A stretch of DNA of 64,000 nt from Anoxybacteroides voinovskiense. Lineage in GTDB: Bacteria > Bacillota > Bacilli > Bacillales > Anoxybacillaceae. The stretch covers positions 1 through 64,000 of the forward strand of contig NZ_JACIDE010000013.1 in NCBI RefSeq assembly GCF_014196205.1, given 5' to 3'. The notes under the pieces were generated by a model. The model ran no database searches and had not been told where the DNA came from. It saw nothing but the letters and a program-made list of their open reading frames with translations. The position numbers and the translations under genes are program-made. Below, piece after piece: positions 8,972 through 16,393 of this stretch. Position 1 is the first letter of the stretch. Each line of letters begins with the position of its first letter.

Positions 8972-9000
8972 AGGCTATCTCTTCACAAAAGGGATAGCCT
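8972..9000. terminator. Bidirectional terminator between the lipoprotein and exonuclease genes
   Basis: The stem AGGCTATC / GATAGCCT lies in the 37-nt gap between the two convergent genes. It is preceded by an A-run and followed by TCTTTAT. Confidence 0.8.
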
Positions 9001-9002
9001 CT

Positions 9003-9749
9003 TTATCTTGGCATGACACTTAATGCTGTGTATAAATCGTACAATGTGTCTAGTTGTTTTTGTTTTATATCGTTTAACATACACTTCCATAATCGAACCA
9101 TCGCCTGTACATCCCCATCTGCTGTATGCCGCTGTTCGCATCGGACGTTGTAATACGAAAGCGCTTCGTCTAACGTCGGAAACAAAAGCGGACGGTGGAG
9201 CATTTCCATCACTTGCCGCATCTCAAGAAAACGACCCGTCCATTTCGTGCGGTAATTCGTCCAAAGAAAATGATTGATAAACGATAAATCATGACCGATA
9301 TGGTAACCAATGAGCATCCCCTCGCGAATAAACGACAAAAAACGATCCATTTCGTCTTTTAAGCGCGGAGCGGATTGAACGTCTTCTGTGCGAATGCCTG
9401 TCAGTTCAGAAATATGTTCCGGAATCGTTTTTTCCGGACGAATGAGCCGAGAGTAAAAGTCGGTAACGTCGCCGTTATTTGTTTTCGCTGCGGCGATCGC
9501 AAAAATTTCATCCCCATGTTGCGGCGAAAACCCTGTCGTTTCTGTGTCAATAATAACAAACGGAACGTGCTCTAGCCGCATATGCATATCTAGTTGTTTT
9601 TTTTGTTGTTCTTTTAACAACATTCGTACCCATACTTCTTGTTGAAAGGAATGTCGTTCGTTTTCTGGTACGGCAAATATTTTTTCGCTCGGCACCCCAA
9701 GCGATAACATACGCAACGCTCGCTGCCAAAATCGATGTTGTTCATTCAT
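9003..9749 (-). CDS. DnaQ-type 3'-5' exonuclease (DEDDh)
   Basis: This 248-aa protein carries an exonuclease domain from about residue 63. It has Exo I IIDTETTG (Asp68 and Glu70), Exo II GYHIGHDLSFINHF, and Exo III RHTADGDVQAM with the catalytic His and Asp, so the DEDDh set is complete. The N-terminal 60 residues are basic and of unknown role. It overlaps the upstream DUF294 nucleotidyltransferase gene by 8 nt and is the third gene of an amt-led operon. Single-domain proteins like this are often annotated as polymerase III epsilon-like. It is unlikely to be the replicative proofreader. Its link to nitrogen metabolism is unexplained. Confidence 0.85.
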   Translation of the reverse strand: MNEQHRFWQRALRMLSLGVPSEKIFAVPENERHSFQQEVWVRMLLKEQQKKQLDMHMRLEHVPFVIIDTETTGFSPQHGDEIFAIAAAKTNNGDVTDFYSRLIRPEKTIPEHISELTGIRTEDVQSAPRLKDEMDRFLSFIREGMLIGYHIGHDLSFINHFLWTNYRTKWTGRFLEMRQVMEMLHRPLLFPTLDEALSYYNVRCEQRHTADGDVQAMVRLWKCMLNDIKQKQLDTLYDLYTALSVMPR

Positions 9750-10788
9750 CGTGCCATCCCCTCACTTGCCGCATGACAACACGTTGCAGTTTTTTCGCAA
9801 CTTTCATCGCTTGCTTTAAACGAGCTCGTTCGGATGTACTCAAAATAGAGAATGGAACATAATCTCCTGTTGCTTCTAGCGAATATTTCAAGCGGAAGTA
9901 AATGAACGTCATAAACGCTTCCTGCGCTTGCTTCACTAACGCAACCGGCAACAACGACTGCCTTTCCATCCATTGTATCCTTTCCCATGTCGTCATCGCC
10001 GAAATATTGCCGACGCACGACAAAAACTTAACTGCGTTCACTAGTTGCACATAGCCGCTCTGTTTTAAATGGAGGCAGCCGCTATACCGCCCCCACCGTT
10101 CCAACTGAAAATTTCCGAACCATCCAAGCGGCACATACGGAAACATGACATGTTCCCCCATTCGCTTTAACAATAGTGAATGGCTGCTTAGTTGTTCGAG
10201 CAACTTCTTTTTGCCGGTATACACTAATTCATGCGCTCCGTAAATCGGCCGCATATCCATCGCGATAAATAAAAAACGAATGTCGTCAGGAAAATGATGG
10301 TGAATATACATGGACATTTGCTCTTCCCAATCCCGCACCGATTGACTCCACCGCCGATTCGTCGCCATCACGTTTCCGAGGCAATACGGATATCCAATCT
10401 CTGCTAAAAAAGACGTTCCGATTTTCGCTAAATATTGAATAAACGCATAGCCTTCCGCTTCTTGCTCTCGCGAACAATCGAATAAAATGCCGTTATCTTG
10501 ATCGGTCCATATTGTCGGCTCCCCTCTTCCTAAGCTTCCCATCACATACCAACACCATTTTTCCGGAGGTGTACCGACCGCTGCCCGTTTCGTTTCCTCC
10601 TCCGCCAACATAATCGCTTTTCGAACAAGCGCATCGTGCACATCGCTTAACGCGCGTGAAAGAGACGCGATAACGTCTCTTTCAATGACATTGCGCAGCA
10701 AGTAAGCTGCGTCACGATGAATTTTATTTAATTCATTGACCGTCTCTGCCTCAGCAATTTGCTTGAGCAATCCATCGAATGGTTCCAT
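9742..10788 (-). CDS. DUF294 nucleotidyltransferase-like protein (GlnD-related)
   Basis: This 348-aa protein carries a nucleotidyltransferase active-site pattern GSLGRGE (84-90) and TDQDNG (95-100), the arrangement seen in GlnD/DUF294 proteins. A DUF294 C-terminal helical region follows. No CBS or cyclic-nucleotide domain precedes it, so it is the short form. It lies 16 nt downstream of the ammonium transporter gene and overlaps the exonuclease gene. The GlnD-like fold beside amt suggests a role in nitrogen signalling, but no GlnB/GlnK gene is in the window, and the target of nucleotidylation is unknown. Confidence 0.8.
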   Translation of the reverse strand: MEPFDGLLKQIAEAETVNELNKIHRDAAYLLRNVIERDVIASLSRALSDVHDALVRKAIMLAEEETKRAAVGTPPEKWCWYVMGSLGRGEPTIWTDQDNGILFDCSREQEAEGYAFIQYLAKIGTSFLAEIGYPYCLGNVMATNRRWSQSVRDWEEQMSMYIHHHFPDDIRFLFIAMDMRPIYGAHELVYTGKKKLLEQLSSHSLLLKRMGEHVMFPYVPLGWFGNFQLERWGRYSGCLHLKQSGYVQLVNAVKFLSCVGNISAMTTWERIQWMERQSLLPVALVKQAQEAFMTFIYFRLKYSLEATGDYVPFSILSTSERARLKQAMKVAKKLQRVVMRQVRGWHDE

Positions 10789-10804
10789 CGCTTTTTCCTC
10801 TTGC

Positions 10805-12103
10805 TTACTGAGCTGCTGTTTTGGACGAAAAAGCAGGATCTAGCTGTTCTGGATAGCCGTAGGAACCGTGCTCGCTAATGTCTAGTCCTGAAATTTCTTG
10901 CTCCGCTGTGACACGAAGACCGATCGTTTTCTTTAACACAAACAAAATAAGAAACGATACAAAAGCGACATACGCCATTGCTCCTAGTACCCCGACGGTC
11001 TGTACGATTAGTTGGTGGAATCCACCGCCATAAACAAGCCCCGCTTTGCCAATACCTGTTACTTCCACTAAACGAGGGGAAGCGAAAAACCCTGTCGAAA
11101 TCGTGCCGATGATTCCGGCAATTCCGTGAACGGAAAAAGCATAAATCGGGTCGTCGATTCCTTTTCGTTCAAAATAAACCGATGTCCAAAACGTAAAGGA
11201 ACCAGCAACGGCACCGATGACGACAGCGGCCCACGGCTCGACAAACGCGCACGCCGCGGTAATGGCGACTAGCGCAGCGAGCACCCCGTTTACCATCGCT
11301 GGAATGTCCGCTTTGCCGACGATAATTTTTGCTGTCACCATCGCGGCAATCGCCCCTGCCGCTGCCGCTAAGTTCGTCGTCAACGCGACATAGCCGAAAA
11401 ATCCATCTCCTACTGCCATCGTACTTCCTGCGTTAAACCCAAACCAACCGACCCACAAAATAAACCCACCAATCACGGTATATACTTGGTTATGTCCTGG
11501 GATGACGTTTGGCGTTTTATCTTTATTAAATTTCCCGATGCGCGGTCCGAGTAACACAGTGGCGACTAGCGCCGCAATCGCTCCTTGTAAATGCACGACG
11601 GTCGAACCGGCAAAATCTTGCATGCCCATCGCCCCAAGCCAGCCGCCGCCCCACACCCAATGGCCGATGACTGGATAAATGGCAATCGTGAAAATCGTCC
11701 CGAAGATAAAATAAACCGATAATTTCGCACGCTCTGCAAAACCGCCCCATGCAATTGCCAAAGAAACCCCTGCAAACCCAAGCTGGAACAAAAATTTAAT
11801 CGACAACGGCACGTTTGCCCACGAGAGGGAATCGAACGTTCCCTTCCCTTCTTTTAAAAACCATCCTTCCGTGCCGATGAAGCTGTTTCCTGCACCGAAC
11901 GTAATCGCAAATCCAGCTGCCCAAAACGCTAAGGAAGCAATCGCAAAGCTTAAAATTTGTTTCCCTGCCACATGGCCAGAGTTTTTCATCCGTGTCGACC
12001 CCGCTTCAAGCAGTGCAAACCCTGCTTGCATGCCGATGACTAAAATGGCGCTAAGGATGACCCATAACGAATCAAGCGCTAAAGAAATTTCTTTTGGACT
12101 CAT
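10805..12103 (-). CDS. amtB: Ammonium transporter (Amt/NrgA family)
   Basis: This 432-aa membrane protein has about 11 transmembrane helices. The pore twin histidines are visible in FAGSTVVHLQGAIAA and FSVHGIAGIIGT. DPIYAFSVHG and GFNAGSTMAVGDG are family signatures. It moves NH4+/NH3 into the cell under nitrogen limitation. Two in-frame ATGs occur: the one at 12109 is fused to the AAAGGGAG site, while the one at 12103 has a correct 6-nt spacing, so I chose 12103. A GlnR/TnrA box overlaps its -10 element. No glnK follows. Instead a DUF294 nucleotidyltransferase and an exonuclease gene are downstream in the same direction. Confidence 0.92.
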   Translation of the reverse strand: MSPKEISLALDSLWVILSAILVIGMQAGFALLEAGSTRMKNSGHVAGKQILSFAIASLAFWAAGFAITFGAGNSFIGTEGWFLKEGKGTFDSLSWANVPLSIKFLFQLGFAGVSLAIAWGGFAERAKLSVYFIFGTIFTIAIYPVIGHWVWGGGWLGAMGMQDFAGSTVVHLQGAIAALVATVLLGPRIGKFNKDKTPNVIPGHNQVYTVIGGFILWVGWFGFNAGSTMAVGDGFFGYVALTTNLAAAAGAIAAMVTAKIIVGKADIPAMVNGVLAALVAITAACAFVEPWAAVVIGAVAGSFTFWTSVYFERKGIDDPIYAFSVHGIAGIIGTISTGFFASPRLVEVTGIGKAGLVYGGGFHQLIVQTVGVLGAMAYVAFVSFLILFVLKKTIGLRVTAEQEISGLDISEHGSYGYPEQLDPAFSSKTAAQ

Positions 12104-12140
12104 CTCCATCTCCCTTTCGTCACTTGTTTTAACATCTTTG

Positions 12141-12157
12141 TGTTATAATATATTACA
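12141..12157. promoter_or_regulatory. GlnR/TnrA-type operator
   Basis: The 17-bp sequence TGTTATAATATATTACA matches the Bacillus consensus TGTNANAWWWTMTNACA at every defined position. It covers the -10 region of the amt promoter, a position that fits repression (GlnR-like) better than activation by upstream binding. Confidence 0.8.
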
Positions 12158-12175
12158 TAACAACAAGTGTTTCAA
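12147..12175 (-). promoter_or_regulatory. Promoter of the amt operon
   Basis: On the minus strand, -35 TTGAAA (12175-12170), a 17-bp spacer and -10 TATATT (12152-12147) give a start site near 12140. The leader before the transporter ATG would be about 37 nt. Confidence 0.7.
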
Positions 12176-12189
12176 CCTTCTTTTTCATC

Positions 12190-12203
12190 TGTAAGCGATT
12201 ACA
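12190..12203. promoter_or_regulatory. cre-like CcpA box (one mismatch)
   Basis: TGTAAGCGATTACA is palindromic and matches the cre consensus TGWAARCGYTWNCW except for A at position 9. It lies between the amt promoter and the promoter of the small plus-strand gene, so either could be the target. Confidence 0.4.
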
Positions 12204-12240
12204 CGCGAAAAAAGTTTGTTAAAAAACCTTACAAACGATT

Positions 12241-12270
12241 TTGGATAAAAAACAAAAACATTCATATACT
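12241..12270 (+). promoter_or_regulatory. Promoter of the 35-aa gene
   Basis: TTGGAT (12241-12246), an 18-bp spacer and TATACT (12265-12270) precede the small gene, which has GAGAGGGTGAG as ribosome binding site. Confidence 0.55.
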
Positions 12271-12300
12271 ACAAAAGAAACAAAACGAGAGGGTGAGAAC

Positions 12301-12408
12301 ATGAAAAAAGAGGAAAAACAACTAGACCATAAAAAAACATCCTCGCAACCTCAACCGCGAGGATATGGGGACAAAAAACTAGGAGGACCGAACCGCCCAG
12401 CAGAATAA
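12301..12408 (+). CDS. Small hydrophilic protein, 35 aa
   Basis: This short gene encodes a lysine-rich, charged peptide beginning MKKEEKQLDHKK and ending GYGDKKLGGPNRPAE. The ribosome binding site AGAGGGTGAG is 3-4 nt before ATG, and a plausible promoter lies upstream at 12241-12270. The GYGDKKLxGPNRP ending looks like small proteins I recall from other Bacillaceae, but I cannot name a family or function. It has no membrane segment and probably no stable fold. Its 3' half overlaps, in antisense, a decayed reading frame carrying an LPQTG motif. Confidence 0.6.
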   Translation: MKKEEKQLDHKKTSSQPQPRGYGDKKLGGPNRPAE

Positions 12409-12515
12409 AAACGTAACGCAACGGTTGCTCCGACAATACCTAAAGCAAACAAGGTGCCGACCCAAAAGAGCGGTAATGTTCCTGTCTGGGGCAACATGGC
12501 AAAAGAGATCACCAC
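12351..12515 (-). pseudogene. Fragment with an LPQTG-like motif and hydrophobic tail
   Basis: On the minus strand a short frame runs from an in-frame stop (12540-12542) to TGA 12351-12353. It reads ISFAMLPQTGTLPLFWV, a further hydrophobic stretch, then Arg-containing residues. LPXTG followed by a membrane span and positive charge is the shape of a sortase sorting signal. However, hydrophobic residues also precede the motif, and no ribosome binding site or start is evident. It may be the end of a lost surface or two-helix membrane protein, cut by the inverted repeat at 12502-12556, or a chance frame. Confidence 0.3.
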
Positions 12516-12556
12516 TAAAACCCAGTAAAACCAAGGGTTTCAGAGGTGGTCTCTTT
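12502..12556. repeat. Large imperfect inverted repeat (22-bp arms)
   Basis: The left arm 12502-12523 and right arm 12535-12556 are complementary at 19 of 22 positions around an 11-nt loop. One of the mismatches would pair as G-U in RNA. No T-run follows on either strand, so it is not a standard terminator. It resembles a small palindromic repeat unit. Between 12409 and 12606 I see no other feature than this, the LPQTG fragment and the telA terminator. Confidence 0.75.
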
Positions 12557-12582
12557 CACATACTTCAGTGAAATTTCATCAA

Positions 12583-12608
12583 AAAGGGGCTTTTGAGTCA
12601 GCCCCTTT
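12583..12608 (-). terminator. Terminator of telA
   Basis: The stem AAAGGGGCT / AGCCCCTTT has a TTTTGAGTC loop. On the minus strand it follows directly on the stop codon and ends in a T-run. Confidence 0.8.
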
Positions 12609-13758
12609 ATCTTTTCATTGATGCAAGCGTTTGTTTTAGTTGTTCTTCCATGTGCACAAGTTCCCGCTCGACTTGTTGGCGTTTGAGGCGGCCTTCTTGT
12701 TGGATTTTCAACGTTTCTTCTAACGTTGTGACAAGGTTTTCTTGCGTTTTTTTCAATGTTTCAATATCAATTAGCCCACGCTCATTTTCTTTTGCTACTT
12801 CAATGCTATTTATTTTTAACATTTCCGAGTTGCGTAACAATAAATCATTCGTCGTTTCAGTAACTTGCTTTTGTGCCTCGACCGCTTTTTGTTGGCGGAA
12901 TAGTGTTAGCGCAATAACGACTTGGTTTTTCCAAAGCGGAATCGCGGTTAAAATCGACGATTGAATACGTTCGACAAGCGTTTGATTCATATGCTGAATC
13001 ATACGAATTTGCGGCGCTGTTTGAATCGTCACTTGTCGGCTTAATTTTAAATCGTGAATGCGTTTTTCTAACCGATCAGCGAACTGCAATAAATCGTTCA
13101 CTTCTTGTATTTCCATTTGATTCCCTGAACGTTCCGCCTGCGCCCGTTTTTCCGGGATGGTCTTTGTCCGCAGTTCTTCTAGTTTGATTTCTGCTGCGGC
13201 AATATAAATGTTTAGCGCATCAAAATACTCCTTATTTTTTTCATACAACGTTTCTAACATCATAATGTCGCGAAATAATAACTGCCGATGTTTTTCTAGC
13301 TGGTCAGCAATTTTATCAATTTCGACGCCGATTTTTTGATATTTTGCCATCATCCCTTGCAGCGATTTCGATACGGAGCCGAACAGCCGCGAAAAAAAGC
13401 CTTTTTTCGTCGGCAATAAATCGTCTGGATTGACTTCTTTAATTTTGCTCATCAATGTACTAATTACTTCGCCGACCGGTCCAGCGTCTTTCGTTTGCAC
13501 GTGATGTAAAATCGCATGCGAAAATTTTGATAGTTCCGCTTGGGCTGCGACCCCATATTGAACGATTGCTTGTTGGTTGCGCGGGTCGATTTGTTGCGAA
13601 AGCTGGAATGCTTTTTCTCGGTGTTCTTGTTTTAATGTGTCAATTAACTTAGCCGGTCGTTGTTCTTCTGCCGTTTCTTTTTCGGCAGGTAACGAAAAAG
13701 GGTTTTCTAGCAAGGAATCAAGCGAGCTTGTCCACTGTTCGTTATCGAACCGATTCAT
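12607..13758 (-). CDS. Toxic anion resistance protein TelA family
   Basis: This 383-aa soluble protein belongs to the TelA/KlaA (YceH-like) family, formerly linked to tellurite resistance. It is highly alpha-helical and rich in Gln, Glu and Lys. NPDDLLPTKKGFFSRLFGSVSKSLQGMMAKYQKIGVEIDKI in the middle is the most family-like stretch, and predicted coiled coils run to the C-terminus. It overlaps the upstream XpaC gene by 17 nt, the usual pairing of these two families in Bacillaceae. Proposed roles are cell-envelope stress responses. The biochemical function is unknown. Confidence 0.85.
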   Translation of the reverse strand: MNRFDNEQWTSSLDSLLENPFSLPAEKETAEEQRPAKLIDTLKQEHREKAFQLSQQIDPRNQQAIVQYGVAAQAELSKFSHAILHHVQTKDAGPVGEVISTLMSKIKEVNPDDLLPTKKGFFSRLFGSVSKSLQGMMAKYQKIGVEIDKIADQLEKHRQLLFRDIMMLETLYEKNKEYFDALNIYIAAAEIKLEELRTKTIPEKRAQAERSGNQMEIQEVNDLLQFADRLEKRIHDLKLSRQVTIQTAPQIRMIQHMNQTLVERIQSSILTAIPLWKNQVVIALTLFRQQKAVEAQKQVTETTNDLLLRNSEMLKINSIEVAKENERGLIDIETLKKTQENLVTTLEETLKIQQEGRLKRQQVERELVHMEEQLKQTLASMKR

Positions 13759-14392
13759 ATTCCTGCTCCTTTCTCTGTTCTAACGGTTGCTCGAGCGATT
13801 GCTCGAGTAATTTCGTTTCTACTTGCAATGCAAACAGATCGTCTGAAAGAATTTCTAACAAGCGCTGTTCTGCGGTAATAACGAGTTCATCTAACAGCCG
13901 TTCTGCTTTTCGCAGCGCTTCTTGCATGTCGGCATTACGAACGGGTTGGTGGATGAGATACACATATTTTTCAATCATCGTGACGGCACAGTCTAATTCA
14001 TGCAGGAAAAAAGGCTGCGCCAACCGAAATTTCCGCGGGTGTTGCTCGACGGCACGAATCATTTTTTCAACCGTTGCGCTTAGATGTGAGATTTTCTGCC
14101 ACATCACAAGCGAACGAACTTTCAAGCGTGCGCGTCGCATTCGCTTCCATTGTTTCCGCGCTTGCGCAAGCTCTGTTTGGATATAACGCTTTTCTTCTTT
14201 TAACAAGTCTGGCGCAACGATGCGCTGCTCTCTCCGTTTCATATAAATGGACGTCACAACCATTGCTAGCGCCCCAGAGAGAAACGAAAGAAAAAAGTGA
14301 TAGCGAAACGAGAAAAAGGCAACTACAGCCGTTATTAGCCCAATATTCCATGAAACGAACCATCGCCATACAGTCATCAACAATCGTTTCAC
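13742..14392 (-). CDS. xpaC: XpaC family membrane protein
   Basis: This 216-aa protein has one or two N-terminal membrane segments (about 14-45), then a basic helical cytosolic domain with long Glu/Arg/Gln-rich helices. The pattern and its coupling to telA match XpaC, named for hydrolysis of 5-bromo-4-chloroindolyl phosphate in Bacillus. That activity is poorly supported, and the pair is better seen as a stress-associated envelope module. Translation starts at GTG after GAAGGGATTAC. The stop overlaps the start of telA. Confidence 0.75.
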   Translation of the reverse strand: MKRLLMTVWRWFVSWNIGLITAVVAFFSFRYHFFLSFLSGALAMVVTSIYMKRREQRIVAPDLLKEEKRYIQTELAQARKQWKRMRRARLKVRSLVMWQKISHLSATVEKMIRAVEQHPRKFRLAQPFFLHELDCAVTMIEKYVYLIHQPVRNADMQEALRKAERLLDELVITAEQRLLEILSDDLFALQVETKLLEQSLEQPLEQRKEQEYESVR

Positions 14393-14493
14393 CGTAATCC
14401 CTTCCTCATCAAAAGTTTACTTTCATTATAGCATGCCCTAGTTGTTTATACGAACGAGCCGTTTGTTTTGTTTCATCGTCTTGAGCGAGGAAA

Positions 14494-14523
14494 CCCCCAC
14501 TTCAAACGTTCATTAAGTGGGGG
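14494..14523. repeat. GC-rich hairpin, possible IS200/IS605-type end remnant
   Basis: CCCCCACTT and AAGTGGGGG pair around a 12-nt loop and are followed by TAGTTGAC. The C5/G5 hairpin next to a TTGAC/TTCAC-like end recalls the right ends of IS200/IS605 elements in thermophilic bacilli. No transposase or TnpB gene is nearby. It may equally be an attenuator or a plain hairpin in the leader of the 43-aa gene. The rest of 14393-14585 shows nothing else. Confidence 0.3.
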
Positions 14524-14585
14524 TAGTTGACGCGAATAGGACAACAGATAGAAAGAATATGTTGATAAAAAAGGAGCTGAAAAAG

Positions 14586-14717
14586 ATGAGAACGATTGAT
14601 TGGCAAATGGTGGCGTTTGTTGGGATGACGTTATTACAAGACTATTGGTGCTATTTCCGCCTCCCGCGCGTCTATTACTGGCACGTTACGGAAAATAACC
14701 GAAATAAAGCAGCTTGA
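14586..14717 (+). CDS. Small hypothetical protein, 43 aa
   Basis: This short gene starts at ATG 14586 with AAAAAGGAG nine nt upstream. It encodes a peptide with a hydrophobic aromatic centre (WQMVAFVGMTLLQDYWCYFRLP) and a polar end NNRNKAA. An open frame reaches back to 14517 but has no ribosome binding site there. It precedes the SIMPL gene by 14 nt and is probably co-transcribed with it. The middle may be membrane-associated. I do not recognise the family. Confidence 0.55.
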   Translation: MRTIDWQMVAFVGMTLLQDYWCYFRLPRVYYWHVTENNRNKAA

Positions 14718-14731
14718 AAGAAGGTGAGTCC

Positions 14732-15358
14732 ATGTATTACGCTCCTCCATCCACGGGAACGATCGCTGTTACCGGCCAAGGGACTCTGCGCGTAAATCCG
14801 GATACAGTCATTATTACAATTGGCATTCGCACCGAGCATACGAGCGCTTTAGAGGCACTTACAGAAAACGCCACACGCGCAAATGCGATGCTAAAAGCAC
14901 TGAGAGAAATTGGCGTTGCCCATGAAGACATCGAAACATCTTCGTTTTCCATCTACCCAAAATATACATACACAAACCAAACTCCTATTCTCGCAGGGTA
15001 CGAAGTCGAGCATATGTTTGACATGACGGTGAAAGATGTAAAAAAAGTTGGCATGATGTACGAAACGGCCGTTGCTAACGGCGCAAACATTGCTCGTCAA
15101 CTGCAGTTTAAGCTAGCGAACGAACAGCCGTATTATCAACAAGCGCTCGCCCTCGCCGTTAAAAACGCGCAAGAAAAAGCACGTGTGCTTGCCCGCACCT
15201 TACAGCTGCCACTACATGACGTTCCAATTGAAATAAAAGAAAACCACCCTTCCCCTCTTTTACCGCGAGCAATGGTACTTGCAGACGGAGCAGCACCGCC
15301 AATCCAAGCGCAAGAAGTTGTCATTAGCGCAATCGTTCACGTCATTTTTTCCTATTGA
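14732..15358 (+). CDS. SIMPL domain protein (DUF541/YggE-like)
   Basis: This 208-aa protein matches the SIMPL (DUF541) family. It has GTIAVTGQGTLRVNPDTVIITIGI at the start, a middle helix with NATRANAMLKALREIGVAHEDIETSSFSIYP, and a closing AQEVVISAIVHVIF strand. The start chosen is ATG 14732, preceded by AAGAAGGTGAG, not the in-frame codon at 14714. No signal peptide is present, unlike many YggE proteins, so it may be cytosolic. Relatives are linked to oxidative stress or signalling, but no activity is established. A terminator follows directly. Confidence 0.8.
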   Translation: MYYAPPSTGTIAVTGQGTLRVNPDTVIITIGIRTEHTSALEALTENATRANAMLKALREIGVAHEDIETSSFSIYPKYTYTNQTPILAGYEVEHMFDMTVKDVKKVGMMYETAVANGANIARQLQFKLANEQPYYQQALALAVKNAQEKARVLARTLQLPLHDVPIEIKENHPSPLLPRAMVLADGAAPPIQAQEVVISAIVHVIFSY

Positions 15359-15362
15359 AAAG

Positions 15363-15392
15363 AGGGTGTCCCAAAAGCAACGGGGCACCCTT
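15363..15392 (+). terminator. Terminator of the SIMPL gene
   Basis: AGGGTGTCCC and GGGGCACCCT pair with one G-T and are followed by TTTGTT. The hairpin begins 5 nt after the stop codon. Confidence 0.75.
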
Positions 15393-15483
15393 TGTTCTAA
15401 CCGTATATGCGCACGAAACATATTTGTGAAACTATATATTGTATCTTCCTTGAAGAAAGGCGACCTTTTGAGTCAGCTCCTTT

Positions 15484-16152
15484 TTAAAATTTCACTTCCC
15501 GCAGCCGCTTCCCACCGAATAAAATGACCGTTTTCGTTCGCTTCTTTTCGTTTTCGATTAACACTACCTCATACATCCCGGGCAAGTACGGACCATATTT
15601 TTTCACAAACGGTTCTTTCGTCGCTTCTCCCTCCACTTTTTCACCGTTCACAAAAACAGTCGCATCAGCTTCTGTGCGAATGACAAACGAATAAAGGGCG
15701 GGTTCAAATACGTATTGGTCAAACAAGAAAAATTGTGTTTCGTATACCGCCATCGTAAAAATCGGTGGAACGGATGTTAACCCCTTTATGTATACGTGCT
15801 TCGTTTCTTTTTGCTTTTCTAAATCGCGATGAAGCACTTCGTAGCCTTTTGGGTGTTTGTCTAAATATAATAGTAGTGGCGCTAAAGTTTTTTCGTTAAT
15901 TGCTCTTGTGCTGCGAATCGATATTTTTAACGCATTCCAATCTTTTTCATGGAGCGCTTGTTCGAAGTTTCGGATGGCCACTTCTTTCCCCATCTCGTTT
16001 TTCAATATTCCGTAGCCTTTTATGATCGTAACACTAACGATAAAAAGAAGAAGCAGAACAAACACCGTCCAGCCGACCCGCTTTATGTTCCGCTGTTTCA
16101 CTTTCTTTCGTTCATCCACACGCGTCGTCGGCAACTGTTTTTCGTCTGCCAT
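15484..16152 (-). CDS. Short TcaA-like membrane-anchored protein
   Basis: This 222-aa protein has a basic cytosolic start (RKKVKQRNIKR), one membrane helix (about 26-46), and an extracytoplasmic part. The middle resembles TcaA/YvbJ domains: an NTF2-like helical stretch, then FEPALYSFVIRTEADATVFVNGEKV and a beta-rich end with GPYLPGMYEVVLIENEKKRTKTV. Typical TcaA proteins have an N-terminal zinc ribbon and about 450 residues. This one lacks the ribbon and the C-terminal domains, so it is a natural short form or a truncation. Its role is unknown, possibly in envelope sensing. No downstream partner is apparent. Confidence 0.55.
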   Translation of the reverse strand: MADEKQLPTTRVDERKKVKQRNIKRVGWTVFVLLLLFIVSVTIIKGYGILKNEMGKEVAIRNFEQALHEKDWNALKISIRSTRAINEKTLAPLLLYLDKHPKGYEVLHRDLEKQKETKHVYIKGLTSVPPIFTMAVYETQFFLFDQYVFEPALYSFVIRTEADATVFVNGEKVEGEATKEPFVKKYGPYLPGMYEVVLIENEKKRTKTVILFGGKRLREVKF

Positions 16153-16315
16153 CTCATTCTCTTCCCCCTCTTCCGTCTTCCTTTTCTTATACGTATGACA
16201 GAAGAAGGGAAAATATGTTAATTTGTTAACAAATGTGCTATTCGTTTAGAAACAGTATGCTTCCATCCGCTTTTTCTAGTCCCTTTCCAAAACAACAAAT
16301 AGTAAAGCCGTTTTG

Positions 16316-16393
16316 TTACGGACTCAAGATATTAAGTAACACTTCCGCAAATAAGCGGATTTTCAAATTACGATCCCATTGTTGTATCTTCAT
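16316..16393 (-). pseudogene. N-terminal relic of an MFS transporter
   Basis: On the minus strand a 25-codon frame starts at ATG 16393, with GGGAG upstream. It reads MKIQQWDRNLKIRLFAEVLL and ends at TAA 16316. The WDRNLKIRL(F)xExL start is how I recall one group of Bacillus major facilitator transporters beginning, after which about 380 residues should follow. Those are absent, so most of the gene seems deleted. The identification depends on recall of a short segment. Confidence 0.35.
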
